Shown here: one piece after another, positions 23,145 to 34,199 of the stretch
Layout of the letters: the number at the start of each line of letters is the position of its first letter
Position numbering within the stretch: the stretch's first letter is position 1
Origin: Mauremys mutica
Lineage: Eukaryota; Chordata; Testudines; Geoemydidae
Reading direction: 5' to 3'
NCBI RefSeq assembly: GCF_020497125.1
Contig: NC_059074.1
Location: 195,663,415 to 195,727,414, forward strand
Length of the DNA stretch: 64,000 nucleotides
Program-made: the position numbers and the translations under genes
The notes under the pieces: generated by a model
Told to the model about the DNA's origin: nothing
The model's input: the letters and a program-made list of their open reading frames with translations, nothing else
Database searches by the model: none

Positions 23145-23450
23145 CAGAGTTCAGACACAATTTTTACCACTAAAGAATAAAACAAATCATGCTTAAACCA
23201 TGTAAAAATACTTTAACTCCTGGTACAATAGACATCTAATCTCTTTCTATCCCTCGCTTAAATGTAAGTATTAAAACCTTAATTTTAAAAAAAAAGATTT
23301 AGTGTTTTCCTCAAATAACCACAGTCAGTTTTTTGGGTTATTTTTGCCTACCCAATCCCGCTCGCAACAAAGTACATTTTACCTGTTCCTGCTGTTATGG
23401 CAACAAGTCCTGCGGGACCCATGGGATCTCAGTCCCACTGAAGGGCTCCC
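22929..23450. mobile_element. DNA transposon, third insertion in the CR1
   Basis: The CR1 sequence ctgtcctt is duplicated at 22921-22928 and 23451-23458. The ends AAAGCCCTGCAAGGGAC and GTCCCACTGAAGGGCTCCC are imperfect inverted repeats. The interior contains A-runs and a (TA)n tract at 23111-23140, and no transposase. The 8-bp duplication points to a hAT-type source. Confidence 0.75.
23111..23140. repeat. (TA)n microsatellite
   Basis: Fifteen TA units in a row lie within the inserted transposon. Confidence 0.98.
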
Positions 23451-23605
23451 CTGTCCTTGGTCTTCCTCTTACTTCTAATATATATGTAAAATGTAATATT
23501 TGTAAAATGTTTTCTTGTTATTCTTTACATCCCTAGCTAGTTTAATCTCTTTTTTGTGCCTCGGCCTGTTTAAATTTGTCCCTATATGCTTGTGTTGTGC
23601 TTTTT

Positions 23606-23995
23606 TTAATAGTCATCCTTTGTAATTTTACCTAGTTTCCACTTTTGGTATGACCCTTTTTTGAATTTCAGGTTGGCAAAGGTCACCTGGTGAAACCAGG
23701 GTGATCTCTTACCACACTTCCTATTTTTCCTACGCATTGGGAAAATTTGCTCTTGTGCCCTTAATAATGTCTCTTTAAAAAACTGCCATCTCCCTTGAAC
23801 TCTTTGTTCCCTTAGACTTGCTTCCCATGAGATCTTACCTACCAGTTCTCTGAGTTTGCCAAAGTCTGCCTTCTTGAAGTCCATTGTCTTCATTCTGCTG
23901 TTTTCAAACATTTGATCATAACTCATTTTTGCATGCTGTCTGAAAACTGGAAGCAAGACCTGTCTAAATTTCCATGCAGATTTGGAAATCGGCAT
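23606..23995 (-). pseudogene. CR1 ORF2 linker fragment upstream of RT
   Basis: The open stretch of 129 codons contains [20 protein letters not shown] near residue 37 and a [20 protein letters not shown] segment near residue 96, typical of the CR1 region between endonuclease and RT. It is the most N-terminal part retained. The endonuclease that would follow to the right is missing. Confidence 0.8.
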
Positions 23996-24000
23996 TCATA

Positions 24001-24606
24001 TTTCCTCTGAAAGACAACTGAAACTATGTACGCTTAAAATGATATTTTATACTTCGAAATGGGGGCAGTTTAAAAATAATATCCAGAATCCCATTAAATA
24101 TTTGGCAATGTAAAGTGTACGTTAGATGTATCTTATTCCTTCTGTACTGTGTGTAATTTACCTGTTAGTGAATGTGTGCAGACATACACACACAAGCACT
24201 CACAGACTTTCCTCTTTCCTTGTTTATCACTTAGCGTTTTAATATTTCTTCCTGCCTGGGAACGCAGATGTTAAGTAGCTTCTTCAGCTTCTATCAAATC
24301 CACTCTGCAGCCAGCCATTAGAGGGTGCTTCTGCACCAAGGAGCTGTCTTAGTTCTTTTGAGCTCCTTAGAGCCCATTTTACTTAACTCTTCTCTATCTC
24401 TTTTTATTGTCAAAGATACATAATTTTGTGCTTCCCAGAATTATGCAATTAACTCTTTAATTTGCTTAACTTTGTCCACTACTGTTCTTGGATTTCAGAG
24501 GATGAAAATGAGGATAACAGAAGGTGAATAAAAGAGGTTGACATGATTCGAGTAAGCAAAAGTAGAACAGTATATAACTATTAGTCTAAAAATAAAAGAA
24601 AAGGAA
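24001..24606. other. Non-coding sequence
   Basis: No gene or clear repeat boundary seen. A CA-rich stretch lies near 24180-24200. Confidence 0.4.
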
Positions 24607-24786
24607 ATCATAGACGATTAGGGTTGGAAGGGACCTCAGAAGGTCATCTAGTCCAACCCCCTGCTTAAAGCAGGACCACTCCCCAGACAGATTTTTGCCC
24701 CAGTTCCCTAAATGGCCCCCCTCAAGGATTGAACTCACAACTCTGGGTTTAGCAGGCCAATGCTCAAACCACTAAGCTATCCCTCA
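24607..24786 (-). repeat. tRNA-derived SINE with CR1-like tail, copy 1
   Basis: Read on the minus strand, it starts with a tRNA-like head. An A box (reverse complement of 24762-24779) and a B box close to the GGTTCRANNCC consensus (reverse complement of 24726-24742) are the internal RNA polymerase III promoter. The other end, GGTTGGACTAGATGACCTTC, is a CR1 3' tail, so CR1 machinery presumably moved it. The layout fits the SINE family known from hidden-necked turtles. Confidence 0.85.
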
Positions 24787-25249
24787 CCATATGTACTATG
24801 TAAGTGAAAAACAGGCTAGATTCACACCAGTTTAGAACAAATGAATGAGCGTCTGAATTGTATAATGTTCACTTACAAAATTACTTTCTGTTTTGGAAGT
24901 AATTTTGTTCATCATGTCCACGCATGTGTATTCACAGCAGCAATAAATCAAATATGTAAATTTCTGCCACCTACATTAAAGGTGTTTTATAAAACAATAG
25001 CCTTACTAAGATAGAGACGTTCCCCTGCAGACATTATGCCCCTCCTTAAAAAGCAAACTAAAGGAGGCTGACTCAACAGTGCATTGTAAAACCAATTTGC
25101 TGTAGGTTAGTCAAATCCTGTTTGTCAGTTTAGTACAGTTGCCATTACGCGTGTATTTATTCTTTGGCCAATAGCTGGTTATATAATGTAACAACTTGGA
25201 TACATATTATGATGGCCTTCATGTGCTTGTCAATATATATAGTCTACTG
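24787..25249. other. Non-coding sequence
   Basis: AT-rich with no recognisable feature. It may include an eroded DIRS 5' end, since DIRS leader-like text begins about 25250. Confidence 0.35.
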
Positions 25250-25838
25250 TTGATGTGCATGCGCCTATGCACTCAAGTTCTGGCTTTTTTGGCCAGCTGT
25301 ATACACTAGGGGCTTCACCTGCACCCTGAGTGCTTTCATGTCTCCAACTGAGGGCCTACAGACCAGGGGGAATCCAACTTTCTCTCACTTCCTTCTCACT
25401 TGGAGCTTGTGGCTCCTAGTCAGAACTTGCAGTGCCCAAGCTTCTTCTCTCAATGTGTAGCCTCTTCTGTACAGCTGTGAGGGAGCTGAGGGCTGAGTTT
25501 TACTCTAGACATAGAAGCTCAAGGAAGGATACTACTCCTTAGTATCCTTCCCTGTAGCCATCTTCACCTTATGCTTACCAGCACCATTGTGGCTCTGGGA
25601 GAATCATGCTAGAAGACCAATGTCTGCATCCCAGTCCAGGACGAGATCCTCTTCTCTTCCTCACAAATGGATTTTACAACCAGCCCAGTCTGCTCCACTG
25701 CCAGCTGAACAGCCTGGTCATGGCTCTGCTGAAGAGTCATAGGCAGAGGACCATCCCACCCTGGCTCCCATCTCATCCTCAGCCTCTGATGAGGCTGTAG
25801 TTCCTGAATCATCTACTCCAGCCCAAGATGGTTACAAG

Positions 25839-26049
25839 ATGTTCCAGGACTTGCTACCCAGAATGTGTGATGCACTGGAGAGTCCAGTAGAGGTGGTCCA
25901 GGAAAAATTGCACACACTGCTGGACATCCTGCACACCTCGGTACCAGGACATCTTGCAGGGCCCATCAATGAAAGATTTCTAGAGCCAGCTAAATTGTTC
26001 TGGCATATGCCTGCTCCTCTGGCACCAACATCAAAGAAAGCAGACCATC
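25839..26049 (+). pseudogene. DIRS Gag fragment, second copy
   Basis: The segment begins MFQDLLPRMCDALESPVEVV and continues with a LLDILHTS segment and an INERFLEPAKLFWHMPA segment. These line up one for one with the Gag block of copy A near 8350-8520 (FQELIKCIADSLQIPLEEV, ELLDI, VNEALLDPARTIWQI). The transposon at 26050 cuts the frame. Confidence 0.7.
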
Positions 26050-26391
26050 CAGGGCCGGCGCTTCCATTAGGCGACCCTAGGCGGTCGCCTAGGGCGCCAG
26101 GATTCGGGGGGCGGCATTTTGTGCGCTCCCCACGGGGCACACGGGAGCTTCCGGTTCTGCTCCCATCGCGCCACCAAAGAAGGACCTTCGCCGACGTGCC
26201 ATGGAAAACAACAGCAGGCAATTGAGCAGCTCAATGACTGCCGCTGTCGTCTGCGGCATTTCGGTGGAGGGTCCTTCTTCGGCGGCGCGATGAGAGCGGA
26301 ACCGGAAGCTCCCGCGTGCCCCATGGAGAGCGCACAAAATGCCGCCCCCCGAATTGTGCCTAGGGCGCCAGAAACTCTGATGCCGCTCCTG
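26050..26391. mobile_element. hAT-type element inside DIRS copy C
   Basis: It begins CAGGGCCGGCGCTTCC and ends GATGCCGCTCCTG, with a second inverted pair GGCGACCCTAGGC / TGCCTAGGGCGCC inside. agaccatc is repeated exactly at 26042-26049 and 26392-26399. The interior is a large imperfect palindrome centred near 26225, which explains the overlapping frames on both strands. Confidence 0.9.
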
Positions 26392-26600
26392 AGACCATCG
26401 CTATCAAGTGCCTTCCCATTTGCTTTGAGCAATTTTATACACACCCCACACTGGTGTCATTAGTTGTCACTGCAGTGAATGAGAAATTGAAACAAAGCCA
26501 ACACCAAGCAACACCAAAAGACAAGGAATCCAAAGTTATAGATAGGTCTGCTTCTGAGAAGGACAGAGTTGGGGATCCTTGTCCAATGTGTTTCTGATAC

Positions 26601-27548
26601 TCTGGAACTAGGGCCTAACTAACTAACTGGGCACAGTTATCTCCATCTCTAGCTCAGATACCAGACATACTGAAGTACCTTCAGTCATAGTTCAGGACTG
26701 AAGGCCTTCGTTCTGATCCAGCAAACAGACAGGACCTTCTGCCAAAGGGGAGCTCCCATAACCTTTGGGAAGGGTTGGAAGGACTGACCCTGACCAGAGC
26801 TCTTGTGGAGATGGGGGGGCAGGTGAGGTGATGTCTGGTAATGATACTAGCATGTGTGGAGGCTCTTTTATTGTTTTCAGTGTTTTCTCTGTTACACTTT
26901 TACTGAATAAAATGTGCTTGCTTAGAAAGTGTGGTGTGGTAATTTATAACTCTGGGCAATTACACTGTTGTTAATCTCTGAACAGAAAGCAAGCAGGCCT
27001 TCTTAGGCAGACTGTCTTTTGCTGGGAATAACACCGTGAAGACAGGGAACTGTTCAGCCAGGACATACCCTGGTTAAGAGGGGTAAAGATGCAGGCCTCC
27101 ACTTGAAAGAGGAGAGGTTGGGGAGCTGGACCATAGGGGGGAATAACAGTGCATTTGCCCTGAACTGTGACACCTCATCAAAGGGACTTTCTATGAGCTC
27201 TCTGAGGGTTGATCTGGCCCTCTCAGCTTTCCACTCTCCAGTTTAGGGGTATTTCACATTTTCACAGCCTACAGTGACTGGGTTCCTAAAATGCCTTGTG
27301 GGGGCATATCCCCCCACTCAGAGAACTTCTCCCTCCATGGGATCTAAATATTGTAATAGCAGGGTTAATAGGCCCACCTTTTGAGACCCTTGAATTAACC
27401 TAATTTGGGTGAGTGTGGCCATACTGCAAAATATCACTTGAGCAGCAATGTGTTGTCGGCAGCAGCCAGGACCAGGTTCAGTATCTAGGGGTTCCGCTTG
27501 AAATTACAAAACAAAGTCAACTTGAGCCCCCACCCCAAAACCTGGGAA
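26601..27548. repeat. Probable LTR-retrotransposon remnant
   Basis: The stretch contains an AATAAAATGTGCTTGCTTAG segment (26908) that resembles an LTR polyadenylation region, and GC-moderate text unlike the surrounding AT-rich DNA. I could not set a TG...CA pair or a target-site duplication. The assignment is from memory of similar turtle repeats and is weak. Confidence 0.3.
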
Positions 27549-27757
27549 AACATAAGAATGGCCGTACTGGGTCAGACCAAAGTATCCTGTCTTCCGACAG
27601 TGGCCAGTGCCAGGTGTCCCAGAGGGAGTGAACCTAACAGGTAATGATCAAGTGATCTCTCTCCTGCCATCCATCTCCACCCTCTAACAAACAGAGTCCA
27701 GGGACACCATTCCTTACCCCATCGTGTCTAATAGCCATGAATGGACTTAACCTCCAC
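27549..27757 (-). repeat. CR1 LINE 3' tail
   Basis: ACATAAGAATGGCCGTACTG at the left is the minus-strand CR1 terminus. The GTGGCCAGTGCCAGGTGTCC segment follows as in the copy at 41024. Only the 3' UTR is present. Confidence 0.85.
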
Positions 27758-28157
27758 TCACAAGCACTGAGTCTATGTATATCATAAAGAACACTTGTAT
27801 TAAGTGGAAAAGGAACACAGAACTAATTTGCTCTCTTTCTACATTGATAGACCTAAGACATCCCCCAGACTGTTCACACAATGTAGGGTGAGAGGTCAGG
27901 CCATTTCCACACAGAGACTCAAATTGATTTATTCTTGAATCAGGCTGTGCTATGAATTAACCAACCTAGACCCACCAATGGGCATGACAACTCACTGTGC
28001 AAGGCTGCAGGTCCTTTCTGTTGTTCCTTTGGTACATGTTCCAATCCTGGGTTTTAGTGCACACACTTAACCAGCATTACTCCATAGTGGAAGCGTTAAG
28101 ATCTGATTCCAAATTTGGTAGGCTGTCCTACAATCGTCATTCAGGTAGACTCCTTGG

Positions 28158-28477
28158 CAGGGCCGGCTCCAGGCACCAGCTAAGGAAGCAGGTGCTTGGG
28201 GCGGCCAATACAAAGGGGCAGCACTCCGTCCGCTATTGGGGCGGCACGTCCGGGTCTTCGGTGGGAATTTGGCGGCAGGTCCCTCAGTCCCTCTCTTTCT
28301 CTTTGAGCTGCCGCTGAAGTGCTGCCGAAGAGGAAGATAGGGAGTGAAGGACCCGCAGCCGAACTGCGCCCGAAGAATGGAGCAGCGAGATTGAGCTGCT
28401 GCTGAAGTGCCACGTTGGCTTTTTTTTTTTTTTTTTTTTTGCCACTTGGGGCGGCAGAAAACCTGGAGCCGGCCCTG
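28158..28477. mobile_element. hAT-type element inside DIRS copy F
   Basis: CAGGGCCGGCTCCAGG at the left is mirrored exactly by CCTGGAGCCGGCCCTG at the right. The flanks ctccttgg (28150-28157) and ctcctagg (28478-28485) match at 7 of 8 bases. A T-run lies at 28420-28440. Non-coding. Confidence 0.92.
28420..28440 (+). repeat. Poly-T tract
   Basis: Twenty-one T residues in a row, inside the transposon. Confidence 0.97.
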
Positions 28478-28868
28478 CTCCTAGGACCCACCTCCTATCA
28501 TCTAGGTCACTGCTTGTGAGTCACCGACAGTGGAATATATGTGAACAAGCACCCGAAGAAGAGATGGTTACTTACATTACAGTAACTGTGGTTCTTTGAG
28601 ATATGTTATCTATATAATACATAATGTGACAACACCTAGATTCAGTGTTGGCAAAGGAACTGAGAGGTTGAGGGTCACCCTGCCTTTTATGGCCTAAATT
28701 AGAGGCACAAGGATAGTCAGGGCACAGGGACAGACCCCAACAAACACTGCTGGTGAAAAGAATTCAAACTGGACTGTGTTGGGTTGATGCTTACTAACAG
28801 TGGAATACATATGGACAATACATCTTGAAAAAACACAGTTACTGTAAAGTTAGTAACTGTTTCTTTCC

Positions 28869-31433
28869 ATAAAGTAATACCAAGAAAATCTCTTTTCAGT
28901 TCAAACCTTTTGTTTTTCGACTTTGCCTTTTCAATTAGATTTGCCATTCGAGATGCAGTTAGGAGATGTTTAAGTCGAACTGAGAAGCGGTGCATGTTCT
29001 GGTTTATTTAAATGACTTTTTTTAAAATGGCATTTTAATCCGAGTTGAGAATGCCTTGATAAGCGTTATTAGCAAATAAATACAAATGCTGCTTTTTTAT
29101 TTAGTTGTACAATTTGATCAATTTCAGGATTTTGAAAAATATTTCCAATGATTAAAATCACATACATAATAGCTGAAATACTGTGAATTCCATAGAACAT
29201 TACACCAGCTCTGACTTTTGGTCCCGAATGAGCAAAAGAAATAAATTGTAGTATTTGTCTGTTGGGGTTTGGAGGATGTTCTAGAGCTTTCTGGATTGCG
29301 AAAATGAAAAACTAACAAAGTTAGATATTTGAGAAATAGACAGTAAGAATTCTCCAGTTTTTGGTGCCATACAGGAAAAGGTATTTACAAACCCACAAAG
29401 TTATTTTTTAAAATTACTTAGGAGTTTCAGACCAAAAGAAGATATTTGGTTGTTTCCAATGAGCCGATAAAGTAGTTTAGCGTCTAGTATCCAGCAGTAT
29501 GAGAAGAATAAAGATTTGAAACCCAAAACTATTAGTGAATGAAATCCTATCAGAGTTGTGTCATCTTTCAACTAGATGTTTATTTTTATGGAAGTCTATG
29601 AATGATTTCTTTTTTTTTTTATACACACCAGAATACTTTCAGTTTTCATTTTCTTTTCTGTTTCTCCTTGAATCCTACACAAATGAATGTGCTTGTTAGA
29701 ACAAGCTATTTGATCTAAAGGAAATGGTTATAATGATCTTTATTGGAGTTGAGAGCAAGTGTATACCATAATCAGAAGACCCTCTACTAAGAGTTCAAAT
29801 AATATCTTGATGTTTACAAGTACATTTTATGACCAGAAATAATGACAAATTTCCCTGTGACATTAACATGTAGTTTTGTAAATAACTTTAGTGAACTAGC
29901 TCAACTATTGTCCATCCCTGCTTATGTGCCTATTATTTTTTGGTTAGTGCCTCAAACATGGAATTTCATTTAAAAAATGTAAATGAGAAATGAGCACCCT
30001 TTGGGATCTTATCGAAGATCAAGACTGTTGTCTCTTCAGTTCTTAGGATAAAAGTGTTATTTGCAGTTTTTACATCTGAAGAGTGCATGAGATGAAATGC
30101 TAGATAAAGCACCTCCACTGATATGTTGAAATTTTAATATTTATATAATATAACATTTCAATATATCAGTGCTGTGCTCTATTATTCGTGTGTGTAAGTA
30201 TGTAATATTCCCTAGTACATTTGATTCTAATTTTTTCTTTAAGACCGTCTGATACCTCTCTGTTTTTATTTTAGCTATAACAAGTTGACAACTATTCTCT
30301 GGAACCTGTAAATATATAGCTCAGACTGAGGTCAAGTTGTCCCTAATTTCGGAGTGAAATATAAACAAGTATGGCTACTAAATCTTGCTTTTGAACTTGC
30401 TGAACTTTTTCAACGGCAGGCTAATTGAATGAAGTTTTTGTGTCTTATATATAATTTGGGCATTCTGAATGGAAGTACACAATGAAAAGTCTCCTGTGAA
30501 GTCTTTCTAAGACATTAGGTATTGAAGCTTATGGCATATGTCATCTGAAAGGTATTTTTTCTTAGGCTCTCAAAGAAATTTTAGATTAGAGCTAAGACTT
30601 CAGTGTAACAAGATATTAAGGATTTCTGCACATACATGTGTTTATACAATGCCCAGCAAAATGGGGCCCAGTCTAATTAGGACCTTTAGCACTACTGTAA
30701 TGCAAATAATAATAATAATAACAACATCATTTTAAACAAAATGCTAGTGCTTAATATACCAGGGTACATTCAGCTAACAGATTAAATATGATCTTGATCC
30801 TGCACCATGAAAGCCAATGAAAGTTTTTCTATTGACTTGAATGGTAGAAGGATCAAGCTCTAATTTCTGAAATGTAATTTATTTACACTAAATTGTCTGT
30901 CATTTATTTGCACTAACTAGATGGGTTGTTCTACTGGTAGTGTGCAGAAGTAGCCATAAAAAGTACTCACTCTTATATCTGGAATTAAAATTGTAAGGTG
31001 TGTAGAATGTAGGTAACTGACTGACAAAATAAGAACAGGGAATCTGCCTAGTCTAGTACTTTAAAAAGCTGTTCATCTCTTTGTCTTTTTGTTGGATACC
31101 CATAATTTCATGTTTTATCCTTTATATCAGAGACTCAATCATGTAATGCTGATTTCCTCAGTAACCAGCTCTTATATTTGAAAGACTGACTCTTTGCCAT
31201 TTTGTAACAGTGACCAGTATAACTCCATCAATATAGCTAATGATGGGAATAGGACTAAGTAGATAAGGATGGATATGGATCGGTGGAAAGTCTCTTACAG
31301 TGAATCAGATGTTGTCCCTTGAACCTCTTCTCATCACCCCTGCCCCCCAACTTCCGCTTCTCCCCCTTACAAGAAGGAGAATTGTGTAATTCGAGATGCA
31401 AAATTAGATTTTTGTGTGGTACCTTTGTAGGCC
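28869..31433. other. Quiet AT-rich non-coding sequence
   Basis: No exon was recognised. It holds an imperfect copy of an old (ATT)n-headed repeat near 30630-30720 with (AAT)n at 30703-30720, and a palindromic short word near 30790-30860. Confidence 0.4.
30630..30720 (-). repeat. Old dispersed repeat with (AAT)n, copy 1
   Basis: The reverse complement reads (ATT)n, then a CAGTAGTGCTAAAGG-like segment, then GGGCCCCATTTTGCTGGG and a TGTATAAACA segment. The same order appears at 32775-32853 on the + strand. The family was not named with confidence. Confidence 0.55.
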
Positions 31434-31441
31434 TGTATATC

Positions 31442-31564
31442 TAGGGTGACCAGATGACCCATTTTCAAAGGGACAGTCCCGTTTTTGGGACTTTTTCTTA
31501 TATAGGTGCCTATTACCTCCCACCCCCAATCCCTTTTTTTCACAGTTGCTCTCTGGTAACCCTA
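31442..31564. mobile_element. hAT-type MITE, tagggtgacc family
   Basis: TAGGGTGACCAGATGACCC at the left mirrors CTCTGGTAACCCTA at the right. tgtatatc is duplicated exactly (31434-31441, 31565-31572). The copy resembles 38586-38709 along its full length. Confidence 0.93.
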
Positions 31565-31572
31565 TGTATATC

Positions 31573-32774
31573 ACATCATTTGATTGTTAGTAGGTATATT
31601 AGCAAAAAATAAGAATGTAGGATATTGTACATTTTTGATCCAGACTGTGGGAACGATTGAGAAATAGTGCCTTGCCACAACATCCACCAATAAACTCCAG
31701 CCAATAAAGTTTGAATGGTAGGACTCTTTCTTCTATCACATAGCTGTAACATGTGAATATCACTAAGGAAAAAAATGCTGTATGCTATTGGGTTGGTTAT
31801 GGAATAATAAAAATTGACTAAAAATCCATTTACACCTCAGTAAGGTTATATGAAAATTAGAATGTAGTTGTGTAAGGCATTCCAACTGGCATGGTACAAA
31901 ATTCCATCAATGTAGAAAACTATAGTGAATTCTATTATATTCTCTTCTATTCCACTGAAATTAAGGACAGGTAGCCTGCAGTAAACAGAAATTACAGCAC
32001 TTACATTTTAAATGTAATGCATTTTTTCAAATCATGAAACTAGGCTTGACAGCAAACAACCTCGAACACTGCATAATACCTACCATAGTGAATAAATTTA
32101 CTGTAAGTCTGAAATTTCTAGGGAAGATGAAGGCCATCTTGAAATAAAATCATTAACATTTTTCATCAGATGGGTGATTAATATATTAAGAAGTGCTTGG
32201 AGGGCTGTAATATCTTTGTGAGCAGGAAGTATGTAGAGTACTAGAGATGAATGGGGTCATGAAGAAAGATTCATTATATTTATAAGAATGGATATACTGC
32301 AATCGTGTTTTTTATCTTTCTTTGTTTTCTGGAGTGGTGAGGTATAATTTCACTTGTATGATTGAGTTAATTATAGGTAAAGAGCTTTAACAATTCTGAA
32401 TAGTGCTCTTTAAATTTAGAAATCGATTAGAAATCTTTGAAAAATCAGGAAGTAATTTTTGACAGGACTATCTACTTTTTTTTTTAGGATTAGTAGTAAA
32501 CTTGTCTCTCTCGCCAACAGAAGTTGGTCCTAGAAAAGATATTCCCTCACTCCTCTCTAGTATTCACACTACAAATATAAGGCTGGGCCAAGGAAATTTA
32601 GGACACTATGCACACTGCTCTATGCCCCCTAGACCCCAACTTGGAGTCCCTGGTGGTCAGGGACCCATGCCAGAGAGGGAAGGGGTGTAATAGACCAAAA
32701 TTTTATAACTTCAAATTTTGAGCCATTGAACTGCATCAGCAACACGAGATGCATACCTACCTGTTTGTGTCCAT
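31573..32774. other. Non-coding sequence
   Basis: AT-rich with a T-run near 32475. No gene seen. The short frame at 32502-32690 has no recognisable features. Confidence 0.4.
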
Positions 32775-32853
32775 GTTGTTATGATTATTTATTTGTACTG
32801 TGGTAGCACTTACAGGTTTCAGCCCCATTGTGCTAGGTACTGTACAAACATAG
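32775..32853 (+). repeat. Old dispersed repeat, copy 2
   Basis: It runs ATTATTTATTTGTACTGTGG, TAGCACTTACAGG, CCCCATTGTGCTAGG and TACTGTACAAACATAG, in the same order as the reverse complement of 30630-30720. Confidence 0.6.
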
Positions 32854-33266
32854 CAAACACCAAATCTGCAGCTGGCCAGAGGACCACCATACTGCCTCTG
32901 TCTTCATACCAAACCTCCTGTCTCCACAGCAAGGGAGAATTCTGTATCCCCAGAAACACTGCAGCATGGAGATAACCTCCTGACTAATGTGGTCTGTTTC
33001 TGGTCTTAGGATTCAAGCCATCCTCTGGGAATCCAGGAAAGGCTCCACCCAGAAATGCTGTAAACAAAACTGGAATTGATTTGCTATCTGGGCCACTAGT
33101 GAAGGACTCACTCCATCCCAAGCTGGAGTCCCTTCACTTCTAAAGCATCTTCCGTATCATACGTCTCAGGGCTTAGCTATACCCTCCATAAAGGTCCATA
33201 TGATAGTAATATCTGCTTAAGGAAAACCTATTTTCTATACCTTATATCCTCAGGTTCCTTAAGGAC

Positions 33267-33509
33267 ATGGTAAATGTGTGTTCCTGCTCCATAGGGAGCC
33301 CTAAATCATGTCCTAATGAGTCCCTTGCCCAGGCCTCACTTAAGCATTTACCAGTCTTAACACACTTTTGGAAAGCAATCATGTGTGCCAGAAGAGTGGG
33401 TGAGCTTAGTGCTTTGATGGCCTCTCCACTTTATACTGTTGTCAAGGTCATCACGAGGCCTCATCCCAGCTTCTTGCCTAGAGTGGTCTCAGATATACCT
33501 ATCTCATAG
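33267..33509 (+). pseudogene. DIRS tyrosine recombinase fragment
   Basis: This open stretch contains CARRVGELSALMASPLYTVV, the box A arginine region of the DIRS recombinase; the candidate catalytic arginine is in codons at 33390-33395. The tyrosine-bearing C-terminal part is not open here. Copy A has TSAQRV at the same place. Such enzymes insert the circular DNA copy by recombination rather than by a DDE integrase. Confidence 0.65.
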
Positions 33510-33671
33510 AGCTGGAAGGGACCTTGAAAGGTCATTGAGTCCAGCCCCCTGCCTTCACTAGCAGGACCAAGTACTGATTTCTCCCCCAGATCCTAAGTGG
33601 CCCCCTCAAGGAGTGAACTCACAATCCTGGGTTTTGCAGGCCAATGCTCAAACCACTGAGCGATCCCTCCC
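33502..33671 (-). repeat. tRNA-derived SINE with CR1-like tail, copy 2
   Basis: This has the same structure as 24607-24786: the CR1-type tail at the left and the tRNA-like head at the right, with an A box opposite 33646-33662 and a B box opposite the GGAGTGAACTCACAATCC segment near 33611. It is inserted in the recombinase part of DIRS D, so it is younger than that element. Confidence 0.85.
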
Positions 33672-34199
33672 CCTTCCCCTTCCTACCTATTTCAGTGTTT
33701 TTCCTCCTGTGTTGTTCCTCCCAGGGGAAACTTGTCTCAATACACTAGATATAAAGAGGACATTCTGTTATTACCTGGTAATTCTAATAGGTTATTTGTA
33801 GCATAAGGGGAGACAGGCCAGGGAGAACCCATTACTAGATTAGAAGATGTCTAGAACACTGCTACATCTTAACTGAGAACCCAGTCCTTCCAAGTTTAAA
33901 GAACCTCCAAGTTTAAAGAACTGTGAGAACCACTGCAGCATTAGTGACATGCCTTAGAATGATTAGCTTGGTGGAGTTATGCAAAGCAGCAGTTTGGAGT
34001 TCAGTGCACGCCGTCACCAGACACTACTCTTTGGATGTGACATCACTCTCCGATGCCCAGTTTGAGAGAGTGGAGTTATAGTCCATATTTAGCCAAGAAC
34101 TCCTGATCCATCGGTGGAGCACTGCCTGCCAATCTCCCACAAGTGGGAATGCCCCGAAGACAAAAGAGAGGTTCCTTACCAGTAACTTTTTTTTTTTTT

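Larger units (their letters stand above)
20620..24000 (-). mobile_element. CR1 LINE, long copy with three insertions
   Basis: The 3' end is at the left (TCATAGAAATATAGGACTGG, CR1-style). Moving right, the minus strand gives the reverse-transcriptase C-terminus (21478-21807), the RT palm region (22162-22359) and the linker upstream of RT (23606-23995). Endonuclease sequence is absent, so it is 5' truncated. Three DNA transposons break it at 20755-21070, 22357-22667 and 22929-23450. Without them the copy is about 2.2 kb. Stops and frameshifts make it inactive. Confidence 0.9.
25250..26600 (+). mobile_element. DIRS-type retrotransposon remnant C (leader and Gag)
   Basis: A GTGCATGCGCCTATGCACTC leader-like start near 25256 is followed by a long untranslated stretch and then a Gag-like region (25600-26580). 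The best block is at 25839-26040, and a second Gag-like segment at 26400-26580 follows a transposon inserted at 26050-26391. Nothing of the later genes is seen. Same orientation as DIRS copies A, D, E and F. Confidence 0.65.
28040..28868 (+). mobile_element. DIRS-type remnant F (3' end), interrupted
   Basis: 28060-28150 encodes an HYSIVEALRSDSKFGRLSY segment, matching the last part of the recombinase in copy A (12330-12400). A hAT-type element follows at 28158-28477. Beyond it is DIRS 3' sequence with inverted arms: 28560-28608 pairs with 28822-28868 around GGTTACTTACATTACAGTAA and TTACTGTAAAGTTAGTAACT. Confidence 0.65.

Noticed and set aside
24726..24779. Possible tRNA gene on the minus strand
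   Set aside because: A and B boxes are present but no cloverleaf can be completed, and the sequence continues into a CR1-like tail, so it is a SINE.
26089..26463. Several overlapping frames on both strands
   Set aside because: They come from the palindromic interior of the hAT-type element at 26050-26391.
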